From positions 1 to 21,902 of the IMG/VR virus record IMGVR_UViG_3300043464_001172: 21,902 nucleotides of DNA; one strand, 5' to 3'. The position numbers and the translations under genes are program-made. Source of the stretch: a virus. Shown here in pieces: positions 6,818 through 13,332 of the stretch. The notes under the pieces are model-generated. The model was given only the letters and a program-made list of their open reading frames with translations. It had not been told where the DNA came from and ran no database searches. Position 1 is the first letter of the stretch; each line of letters begins with the position of its first letter.

Positions 6818-7676
6818 TCTTCAGCCAGGCCGGCGGCGGGATGTCTACCAGCTTCACGCCTGGATCGACGCTCGCCTCCCAGCATGCCTTCATCTTGCTG
6901 CTGATATCCTTTGCCGCCAGCACCTGCGGCTTACCAACACACTTCGGCTTCCAATGACCGGCCCAGGCGTCCCAGTTGCAGTACACCGGGCTGTAGCCCA
7001 ATTTCTGGGATCCCACCATAGACAGGTCGCGGGTCTGCGTAACGTCCTCGGTGGACGCCTTGGAAGCACAATACTTGTCCTTCCACTCATAGTAAAACCA
7101 GGGCTTGTCGGCTTCGCTCTGAGGTTCCGTAAGGTCAAAGCATCGCATGTCGTACATGATCAGCCCGGTCGGCAACGCGGCACACTCCTGGATGCCGGCC
7201 ATCTTCACGGCCGTGTGGCGGTCGTACATCTCCAGTTGGTAGTCGGGGTTCGGGTTGTCTGAAGCCCAGTTGTTCCACCGGAAGACATACACGCACTCCT
7301 GCGGCGGGGGGCCGCAGTATGGGGCGCCGATGCAGCACGGCCCCTTGTGGTAGTGGTTGATAAGAAAGTCCAGGCTGCTCTTGAAGAACGGCTGGGAGCC
7401 AGGCTGGCCGGCGAGCATGTCGGGCTTCATGTCGCTGTCAACCATGACCAAGACATCGATGCCGTACTCCCGTGCCTGGAGGACGGCCTGGTTACGTGTC
7501 ATGGTGATCGGCGTGTCCGACAGGTTCCAGACACGGATGCTGCCCACGCGGTCATCCTTGGAGAGGTCAAGGACTACGGGAATCATCCACTCCCGAATGT
7601 CAGGGACTTCGGAGGAGATGCCGCCGTTACCGCCGTAAGAGAACGTGACGATGCCGACGTTAAACTTTTGCTGCAT
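6804..7676 (-). CDS. Phage glycosyltransferase, GT-A fold (290 aa)
   Basis: The N-terminus FNVGIVTFSYGGNG starts a nucleotide-sugar binding fold. TMTRNQAVLQAREYGIDVL (about 58-76) is followed by VMVDSDM with a DxD-type metal/sugar-nucleotide motif at Asp80-Ser-Asp82. That order (RN-x3, then hydrophobic strand, then DSD) is typical of GT2-like GT-A enzymes. Later blocks are rich in Trp/Tyr/Cys, with about ten cysteines. Length is normal for a single-domain phage enzyme. GAGG lies 7 bases upstream of the ATG. It may glycosylate capsid or fibre proteins, or modified DNA bases; acceptor cannot be inferred. A candidate regulatory dyad lies 20 bases upstream of the start. Confidence 0.75.
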   Translation of the reverse strand: MQQKFNVGIVTFSYGGNGGISSEVPDIREWMIPVVLDLSKDDRVGSIRVWNLSDTPITMTRNQAVLQAREYGIDVLVMVDSDMKPDMLAGQPGSQPFFKSSLDFLINHYHKGPCCIGAPYCGPPPQECVYVFRWNNWASDNPNPDYQLEMYDRHTAVKMAGIQECAALPTGLIMYDMRCFDLTEPQSEADKPWFYYEWKDKYCASKASTEDVTQTRDLSMVGSQKLGYSPVYCNWDAWAGHWKPKCVGKPQVLAAKDISSKMKACWEASVDPGVKLVDIPPPAWLKSVNV

Positions 7677-7695
7677 ATGTCACCTCGGGGGATAG

Positions 7696-7711
7696 GTAGA
7701 CAAGTTTACAC
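7696..7711 (-). promoter_or_regulatory. Candidate regulatory dyad, copy upstream of glycosyltransferase
   Basis: In the 57-base gap before the glycosyltransferase the minus strand reads GTGTAAACTTGTCTAC. It is an imperfect dyad centred on CT and shares ACTTGTCTAC exactly with the site at 18476-18491. It is one of five similar intergenic sites (consensus near gTGnACACTTGTCtAC). Operator or promoter function is inferred only from position and recurrence. Confidence 0.35.
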
Positions 7712-7733
7712 TGGCACGCCGCCGGATGCAAGC

Positions 7734-8780
7734 TCAGTACATGCTCTGCATCATGGAGTAGATGCGGCGGTTGGCCGGGGTCAGAGAGGCCAGCCACTGC
7801 TTGTTCGCCTGCGACGCGGGCGTTGCCGCCCCAGTCGCGGCCCGGCTGGCGGCGCTCACCCTTGCCAGCGTGTCAGGGGCCGCGCCCTTTCCTTTCAGTT
7901 TCGGGTTGGCGGCGTCTATCGCTCGCTTCTGGCTCAGCGACCAGGCGTCCATGTTGGACAGCATCCTGTTGTGGTCGGCAATCGCCTGCTGCTGCCCGGG
8001 GGCAGTCTTACGCTCATGGGCCATATACTTGGCATGCTCGTCACGCAATGCCTGGAGCTGCTGGTCGGTGTACAAGCCAGACTTCTGAGCCTCTGGCATC
8101 AGCTTGTTGAACGCAGCCTCGTACCCCTGCCCGTAATTCGCTCGCCCCGAAGTCGGCTGCATGACGAGGCGGTTGTACTGTTGCAGAAGGTCCGGCGGCG
8201 GCTTCTGCTGCGGAGGAGCCGGCGGGGCGGCTGGCGGCTGACCCATGTATCCGCCGCCACCGTACGGCTGACCATAAGGCTGCTGGGCGTACGGATTCTG
8301 CCATCCCTGCTGCACCATGTCGCCGGCCTGGCCCCACATCTGCATGGGGTTGAACTGCGGCTGCTGGCCCCACGTTGGCGGCGGTGCCCCCTGGCCCTGG
8401 TACACGCCACCGTTGGCCATGTACTGGCCCATCTGGTCGTTAGCCGTCTGGATAAACGCATCCCGCTGCTGGTAATACTGATTCGGGTTCATCTGCCCGA
8501 ACGGCGTCTGCATGGTCTGCGTGAACGGTGGCTGCTGGCCGTATGGCGAGCCCTGCGACTGCGGCTGGATGGGCTGGGCCTGGCCGGGTCTGAATGACTT
8601 GGGCGAGCCGGCCTGTTGCCATGCCTGCTGGGATTCAGGTGAGTATCGCTCGGGGCTCTGGCGCCAGGCGTTGTAGTTGAACTGCCCGCCCTGCTGCGAT
8701 TGGCGAGGGGCCTGCGACTTCTGGCCGCCAAACCCGCCGAGCGTGCCAGTGCGAGAGCCATTCGGGAACATCAGGCTCAT
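7734..8780 (-). CDS. Q/G/P-rich low-complexity virion-region protein (348 aa)
   Basis: The ATG at 8780 shares a base with the previous TGA (TGATG), and GGAGGAG lies upstream inside that gene. Residues 1-200 are dominated by Gln, Gly, Pro, Tyr and Asn with repeated short blocks such as QPYGQPYGGGGYMGQPP. Residues 200-348 are an ordered, helical domain (YEAAFNKLMPEAQKSGLYTD..., ending RRIYSMMQSMY). A long disordered Q/P/G arm plus a compact C-terminal domain is seen in phage internal-virion or scaffold-associated proteins, but I do not recognise a family. It lies between the capsid cluster and the glycosyltransferase and is probably co-transcribed with the 48-residue gene. Confidence 0.75.
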   Translation of the reverse strand: MSLMFPNGSRTGTLGGFGGQKSQAPRQSQQGGQFNYNAWRQSPERYSPESQQAWQQAGSPKSFRPGQAQPIQPQSQGSPYGQQPPFTQTMQTPFGQMNPNQYYQQRDAFIQTANDQMGQYMANGGVYQGQGAPPPTWGQQPQFNPMQMWGQAGDMVQQGWQNPYAQQPYGQPYGGGGYMGQPPAAPPAPPQQKPPPDLLQQYNRLVMQPTSGRANYGQGYEAAFNKLMPEAQKSGLYTDQQLQALRDEHAKYMAHERKTAPGQQQAIADHNRMLSNMDAWSLSQKRAIDAANPKLKGKGAAPDTLARVSAASRAATGAATPASQANKQWLASLTPANRRIYSMMQSMY

Positions 8781-8926
8781 CAGCTCTCCTCCACTATTTG
8801 ATCAACGCCCATGCCGGTGTCTTGCATCATCCGTAGCCGAAGCATGTCCAGGTACGGATTCTCTCCACGCACCTCTGCAATGAGCTGCCGCAGGTAGTCC
8901 AGGTTTTGAATCGCCGGATCGTTCAT
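8780..8926 (-). CDS. Small helical protein (48 aa)
   Basis: The frame starts at ATG 8926 (MNDPAIQNLDYLRQLIAEVR...) and ends in a TGATG overlap with the Q-rich gene. It is predicted to be mostly helical and acidic, ending DQIVEES. The Shine-Dalgarno is weak. Its last codons (GTG GAG GAG) provide the ribosome binding site for the next gene, a strong sign of real coupling. It is the first gene after the terminator that follows the capsid cluster. Function is unknown; an assembly chaperone or small virion accessory is possible. Confidence 0.7.
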   Translation of the reverse strand: MNDPAIQNLDYLRQLIAEVRGENPYLDMLRLRMMQDTGMGVDQIVEES

Positions 8927-8947
8927 GTTCTAGATTCCAGAAAGTGG

Positions 8948-8982
8948 AAAAGCCTCTGACCCGGTTGCCCAGATCAGAGGCT
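8948..8982 (-). terminator. Intrinsic terminator after the capsid cluster
   Basis: The sequences AGCCTCTGA (8951-8959) and TCAGAGGCT (8974-8982) form a perfect 9-bp stem with a 14-base loop. On the minus strand the stem is followed by TTTT (8948-8951), the right polarity to stop transcripts coming from the capsid and decoration genes. It lies 26 bases after the stop of the decoration-like gene. The short U-run suggests partial termination, allowing reduced expression of downstream genes relative to the capsid genes. Confidence 0.7.
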
Positions 8983-9008
8983 CCCCCCTAGCCCCAAACA
9001 GGGCATGC

Positions 9009-9599
9009 TCAATACCGGGTCTGGAGGATCGCCAGGACGTTCGTCCCGGTGGTCGCACCTGCACTGCACGCACGGCCCAGCACGCCGAGGCTGTTGTCGT
9101 TGGCACCAGCGGTCGAAGCCGACAGCGGCGACGGCGTCACGCGGCCGGCGGTGGTGCTGGTGCTGGCAGCGGCCGTGATGGCCGCCAGCCGATTACCAAC
9201 CGCCACATCCGTGCCCGAGAGCGCCACAGCGACCTCAGTCGGACCCGACACCGTCACCCAGAACACATCGTTCACAGCCACGCCGCCGGCCGGCAGGAAC
9301 TCATCCACAACGCCCACCCGCTCCTCGTTCGTCACGGCCGCATAGCCGTCAACGGCCGAGAAGACCGAGAGGCCGGCAGTGCCGACCGCAAACCGCACCA
9401 GACGCTTCGGAGCGAGAGCGACACTGGCCGCATTTCGCACCGCCATGCAGGTCTTCACCCGATTCGACCGCACCTTGCCGGTGGTCGGATCAACGTCAGG
9501 AAACTGCTTCACTGCCCCAACCCAGTTCTGGCCGTCAGCGGTGGAGCTGACGCCCAGCGTCTGACCAAGGGCGAACGGCGGATCAATCAACAGACTCAT
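9009..9599 (-). CDS. Capsid decoration-like/minor head protein (196 aa)
   Basis: The protein begins MSLLIDPPFALGQTLGVSS and is Ala/Val/Thr/Gly-rich with strongly alternating beta pattern and few charges. Segments such as VKTCMAVRNAASVAL and AVNDVFWVTVSGPTEVAV recall proteins that follow the major capsid gene in many environmental phages and are usually called head or decoration proteins. AAGGAG precedes the ATG by ten bases. It sits 20 bases after the capsid gene and before a terminator, so it is likely expressed at high, capsid-like level. The head-decoration role is inferred from context and composition. Confidence 0.75.
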   Translation of the reverse strand: MSLLIDPPFALGQTLGVSSTADGQNWVGAVKQFPDVDPTTGKVRSNRVKTCMAVRNAASVALAPKRLVRFAVGTAGLSVFSAVDGYAAVTNEERVGVVDEFLPAGGVAVNDVFWVTVSGPTEVAVALSGTDVAVGNRLAAITAAASTSTTAGRVTPSPLSASTAGANDNSLGVLGRACSAGATTGTNVLAILQTRY

Positions 9600-9619
9600 G
9601 TTTCACTATCTCCTTGGTT

Positions 9620-10735
9620 TCAGACAACGAGCTTGAAGAAGTTGCGCGGGCTCTTGAACTTGAGGTTGCCGAGCGTGGACACCACGTAGCGGTACTGCTG
9701 CGTGATTTCGTCGTAAAACGGTCCCTCGCTGGTCATCAACTGACCTTCCATGCAGAGGAGTTCGATGTTGCCCGTCGCCAGACCGTAGCCGGTGTTGGCA
9801 GGAACACTCACCTCGCTCCCGACCTCCACGCCGTCGAACTCAAACACATCCGTGAAGCCGTAGCTCCGCAGACCGTTGGTCCGGCTGACGATGACACGCT
9901 CCTTGGCATCCAGCGTGTTGAGGAAGTCGATGTACAGCCGCCGGTCCAGGAGAACCATGTCGATCTGGTCTTCCTTGGTGTCGTTCCGGCGGGTCTGATG
10001 GATCGCCTCACGCAGGGCCTTGGAGCAGTTGTCCTTCCAGGTCGAAGCCCCGAAGTACGAACTGTCCGCGTTCACAATCACCGGGCTGAAGAAGTCAAAC
10101 TCCGGATCGACATCGCCGTTCGGCCACATCGACACGCCGTCCGCCGAGCCGCCGTACGCACCGAGGACGGTCGAAAGACCGGCGTAGGTGTCGTTCGGGT
10201 AGTAGAACGGGTCGGCCGTGTTGGCCGAGCCGCGGTCTGTAGCACCAGCAACCGTGGAGTTGATGGTGTTTGCCGCGCCCATGAACGATTCGATGCCGTG
10301 GAACCGCAGGTCATTGCCAGCCGCGTAACCGTCCTGCACCCACTCCTTGGCCAGGTACTGCTCCATCGAAGTGAGCAGACGGCTCGCCATCTTGCCGGCG
10401 ACGTTCACCAGCGCCTGGGCGCTGCGGTTCTCCAGCATTTCCTTCTTGTAGATGGCATCGGTGACCTGCGCGCCCCGATACTCCAGCTCCAGCTTCTTCC
10501 ACAGGTTCTCGCGGGCGAAGCTGCGAGGAGTCTCGCCGTTGTTGCCCGAGGGATTGTGGTTCCGGTATTGGATCTCCCAATCGAAGCCACGGCCACTCAT
10601 GTTGGTGCGGATACGGCCCGCACCCTCAAGGGCAGCGAAGAACTTGAACTTCCGCAACGACGCAATCTCTTCCTCACGGAGATGATTGACAATCGTCGTT
10701 GCAATGGAACGAGCCCAGTCGGTCGAACTGCTCAT
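9620..10735 (-). CDS. Major capsid protein (371 aa)
   Basis: The sequence matches my recollection of a widespread environmental-phage capsid family. It has an N-terminal helical region, then LELEYRGAQVTDAIYKKEML with a long spine-helix-like stretch to about residue 135, FHGIESFMGAANT, DPFYYPNDTYAGLSTVLG, and a C-terminal axial-domain-like part with MVLLDRRLYIDFLN and VIVSRTNGLRSYGF, ending GNLKFKSPRNFFKLVV. These are consistent with an HK97-type fold. There is no evident protease domain nearby. GGAG lies seven bases before ATG, and the start overlaps the scaffold stop as TGATG, the normal tight scaffold-capsid coupling. It would form the icosahedral shell. Confidence 0.9.
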   Translation of the reverse strand: MSSSTDWARSIATTIVNHLREEEIASLRKFKFFAALEGAGRIRTNMSGRGFDWEIQYRNHNPSGNNGETPRSFARENLWKKLELEYRGAQVTDAIYKKEMLENRSAQALVNVAGKMASRLLTSMEQYLAKEWVQDGYAAGNDLRFHGIESFMGAANTINSTVAGATDRGSANTADPFYYPNDTYAGLSTVLGAYGGSADGVSMWPNGDVDPEFDFFSPVIVNADSSYFGASTWKDNCSKALREAIHQTRRNDTKEDQIDMVLLDRRLYIDFLNTLDAKERVIVSRTNGLRSYGFTDVFEFDGVEVGSEVSVPANTGYGLATGNIELLCMEGQLMTSEGPFYDEITQQYRYVVSTLGNLKFKSPRNFFKLVV

Positions 10736-11769
10736 CAGATCACTCCATCGTTAACGAGTTGGCCGCGAAGCCTCTCTTCAAAAGACATCCGCTGGCGAGG
10801 TGCCCGCGGCTCAGTGGTTCCAGCACTACGGTTGGGGGTTCGGGTCGCACGTTCCCGGAGGAACTGCATGTTGCTCTCGGCCACGGGGTCCACCGGGGCG
10901 GGTGCCGGCGGGGCCACCGGCGCGGCCTGACCCTGCCCCATTTGCGGCACGGGAGCCTGCTGCATCTGCTGGTAGCGGACGTTCAGGAGATCACGCTGGA
11001 GCATGCCTGTCGCAAACTTCCAACGAGCTTCCGGAGAATTGATTCCAAACTCCGAAGCCTGCTGGATATACGCCTGAATCGCCTGGCCTTCCCGCGAGAT
11101 GTTGCCCGCCTCGTCGTAGAGCCAATCCGCGTTCTGGCGTTCCAGATCCTGGACATAGTTCTGCGCCTGGTACTGGCCGAGGTGCTGTTCGACCAGCTCC
11201 TTGGCCTTCTGCATGGCAACGTCTTCGATGAACGGCTTCAGCGTGTTCTCAGGATCCGTGACGAACTTGCGGGCGAAGTTCGCTGTGTAGTCCTGATACT
11301 TCCGCAGGGCCTGCTGGGCCTCATACGGAGCGTTGGGGTCAATGACCTCCTTGCCCGTCTGCGGATCGCGGACGATGTAGGACTTGTACGATTCCTCAAC
11401 GCTGGGAGGCGCCCACCACTTCGGCTTCTCGGCCGGCTTCGGCTGGGCCGCCTCACGCTGGGCAGCCTGCCACTTCTCATACTCCGCCTTGTTGCGAAGG
11501 TACTCATTGGCCTGCGGGATCAGGTTCTGGTACTGGGAGAGAACCCGCTGGCTTTCCAGGTAGCCCTGCTTGGAGCGGTACAGATCCTGGGCAATAGCCA
11601 GATCGTCCTGGCCAGAGAACTCTGGCAAATGGCGGAACGCCGAGAACGGGCTATCAAAGCCCTGTGACTCTGGGGACGACTCCTGTGGCGATGCCGGTGG
11701 CGCGCCAGCCGCTACGCCGGCCGTACCCTCGGATCCGGAATCGATGCTATTCGCAAGTTCTTCTGACAT
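10735..11769 (-). CDS. Scaffolding protein (344 aa)
   Basis: Scaffolds guide capsid assembly and leave the procapsid. This product is acidic at the start, rich in Gln, Glu and Pro, and largely helical (LSQYQNLIPQANEYLRNKAEYEKW). A Pro/Ala linker lies near residues 275-295 and a basic C-terminus (ATRTPNRSAGTTEPRAPRQRMSFEERLR in segments), the usual capsid-binding end of scaffolds. It directly precedes the capsid gene with a one-base TGATG overlap. The ribosome site is weak (AGAG). The first 58 bases are also covered by the end of the endonuclease VII gene in another frame. Family assignment rests on composition and position. Confidence 0.75.
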   Translation of the reverse strand: MSEELANSIDSGSEGTAGVAAGAPPASPQESSPESQGFDSPFSAFRHLPEFSGQDDLAIAQDLYRSKQGYLESQRVLSQYQNLIPQANEYLRNKAEYEKWQAAQREAAQPKPAEKPKWWAPPSVEESYKSYIVRDPQTGKEVIDPNAPYEAQQALRKYQDYTANFARKFVTDPENTLKPFIEDVAMQKAKELVEQHLGQYQAQNYVQDLERQNADWLYDEAGNISREGQAIQAYIQQASEFGINSPEARWKFATGMLQRDLLNVRYQQMQQAPVPQMGQGQAAPVAPPAPAPVDPVAESNMQFLRERATRTPNRSAGTTEPRAPRQRMSFEERLRGQLVNDGVI

Positions 11770-12389
11770 TGACTTCTCTCTTCGGGGGGAGGCGACTGCT
11801 GCTCGCCTACTAAGTCATTGCCCCGCTCGCCCGATCTTGTTACACGGTACGGCTGATAGCGATAGTCCGTCGCAATTGTTCGCTCCAGATAACGTGCGAC
11901 TGCGTGCAGTGTTACCGGACTTTCCAGGCTGTCGCCCACTATTCCGTTGCACCTAAAGCACAGGACGCCTCTGACTGCTCCGTCGCTATGTCGGTGGTCT
12001 ATGTGCTGATGCCTCGCGTTCTGGAACGCCGCACCGCACGCCTCGCAACTGGCGACAGCGGCCATTTCTCTGGCACGGTCTTCCGGGATGCGGTACCGAC
12101 GCGCCCGACTAACAGCCCTGTCGCACTCTCTGCAAAAGCGACCAAGACCGTCGCTTGCGGCGCGGTATACAGCGAACAACGCGGACGGCTTTACTTCGCC
12201 GCACTTTGCGCACTGCTTTTCAGCAGGGATGTGATCTGTCCCGGATCGCTGCCGCTTCTTTTGGCGGTTGGCGTCATTGCGAAGATACGTGCATTTCCGG
12301 CACCGCGAATACGGCCGTCCGCTGGGGTGTATGTAGAAGTCATCAAGCGACTTCGATTCGCCACAATCAACGCACGGCGTATCCGGCAC
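11712..12389 (-). CDS. Endonuclease VII/HNH-type free-standing nuclease (225 aa)
   Basis: The GTG at 12389 is preferred over the ATG at 12395 because AGGAG is six bases from the GTG and would abut the ATG directly. Two Cys4 ribbons come first: C6-x2-C9/C30-x2-C33 and C60-x2-C63/C86-x2-C89. The endonuclease VII domain follows, with zinc Cys115/118 and Cys144/147, the catalytic block HIDHRH (129-134), and VRGVLCFRCNG. The T4 family member resolves DNA branches, and many phage relatives are homing-like intruders. It interrupts the virion genes and runs 58 bases into the scaffold gene with a non-conserved-looking C-terminal tail, suggesting insertion. A dyad that also fits a LexA-like box lies just upstream. 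Confidence 0.85.
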   Translation of the reverse strand: MPDTPCVDCGESKSLDDFYIHPSGRPYSRCRKCTYLRNDANRQKKRQRSGTDHIPAEKQCAKCGEVKPSALFAVYRAASDGLGRFCRECDRAVSRARRYRIPEDRAREMAAVASCEACGAAFQNARHQHIDHRHSDGAVRGVLCFRCNGIVGDSLESPVTLHAVARYLERTIATDYRYQPYRVTRSGERGNDLVGEQQSPPPEERSQCQKNLRIASIPDPRVRPA

Positions 12390-12400
12390 CGGCATCTCCT

Positions 12401-12416
12401 ATGAACACTTGTTCAC
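12401..12416. promoter_or_regulatory. Candidate regulatory dyad upstream of the endonuclease
   Basis: The plus strand reads ATGAACACTTGTTCAC. The core TGAACA-CT-TGTTCA is a perfect dyad, and it contains GAAC-N4-GTTC, the form of Gram-positive LexA boxes. It lies directly before the endonuclease ribosome site. It also fits the five-member motif found in other gaps. Which protein would bind, if any, is unknown. Confidence 0.4.
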
Positions 12417-12432
12417 AGGACTAATGCCCTAC

Positions 12433-13332
12433 CTACTCCATCCTGCGGCTCGCCTCACCGATGCCTACCCATGTTGCAGGCATGGCCATCTCTTGGCCGA
12501 ATAGACTGCCCGCTCGCAATGCATGGGCTGCGCGGGCCGCTGGCGCTGCGGCTCTCAGTCCCTTGGAGAGATGGCGGATGGCGGCCGTGGCTCCGGTGAC
12601 GGGGTCTGCTGCGGCCTCTAATGCATAGCCCGCCATGTCGGTCTTCCAGTTGTCAGGGAAGCCGAAGTCTTCCTTCAGCACTTGCGGGCCTTCGACAATG
12701 CCTTTGTCCGGAAGTTGCGGCAGGGCGGCGCCTGGGTTGCCCTTTGTCTGAAACATGAGCGTATGGTTGAACGGAATCTTTCCGACCAGATCACGCTCCG
12801 CGGCCCATGCCTCATTGGGATCCTTGCCCTGGACGGCATTCCAAAGACCACCCGTCGCTTTGTTGGCTACGTGCGGAGCGTTCTCTGCCGCCTTATCCAA
12901 GTCCCAGGCGGCCCGAGCGGTGTTGGCTGCCACAGAGAACGGGGCCTGCACCACATCAAAGGCGTTGCGGAGCGGCATTCCCGGAGAAAGCATGCCACGC
13001 TCCCGGTAGGGCGAGCGGTCGATGTCATCAAACTTCAACTCCCGGCCGACCACATCCCGCATGTAGCCTTCGCCCGTCATGCTGCTGACGGCCGGCTCTC
13101 TGTAGATCACCGCCTGGTTGAATCCCGGAGCGTCTTCTTCCTGGATCTTCTGCAACCGCTCCATCAGGGCGGCGTACTTGAGCTTCTGCTGGTACTCCTC
13201 GTTGGTGAGGATCTGATGGCCCAAGACACCTGGATGATTAGCCACTACGCTCAACATGGAAGGGTAGGGCTGACGCGGCGTCTGCGCCGTTTCGTCAATG
13301 GCCTGCTGGATGCGGTCGTAGATGTCGGCCAT
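12433..13332 (-). CDS. Virion-associated protein of unknown function (299 aa), possible fragment of a large polyvalent protein
   Basis: The ATG at 13332 shares a base with the upstream stop (TAATG). The protein starts MADIYDRIQQAIDE, is helical at the N-terminus, and has many Pro/Ala/Gly turns later (FDVVQAPFSVAANTARAAWD, TDMAGYALEAAADPVTGATAA). The segment YALEAAADPVTGAT resembles connector stretches I associate with very large internal virion or injected polyvalent proteins. It ends in EASRRME just before the endonuclease gene, and no catalytic motif is seen. A split or truncated large virion protein is a reasonable reading together with the 488-residue gene; an independent structural protein is the alternative. 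Confidence 0.65.
   Translation of the reverse strand: MADIYDRIQQAIDETAQTPRQPYPSMLSVVANHPGVLGHQILTNEEYQQKLKYAALMERLQKIQEEDAPGFNQAVIYREPAVSSMTGEGYMRDVVGRELKFDDIDRSPYRERGMLSPGMPLRNAFDVVQAPFSVAANTARAAWDLDKAAENAPHVANKATGGLWNAVQGKDPNEAWAAERDLVGKIPFNHTLMFQTKGNPGAALPQLPDKGIVEGPQVLKEDFGFPDNWKTDMAGYALEAAADPVTGATAAIRHLSKGLRAAAPAARAAHALRAGSLFGQEMAMPATWVGIGEASRRME

Noticed and set aside
7347-8597. A 416-codon plus-strand open frame
   Set aside because: It lies opposite the glycosyltransferase and Q-rich gene, and its Arg/Leu/His/Val-rich product reflects codon shadowing.
9614-10930. A 438-codon plus-strand open frame
   Set aside because: It is antisense to the major capsid gene, which has strong family character and coupling with the scaffold.
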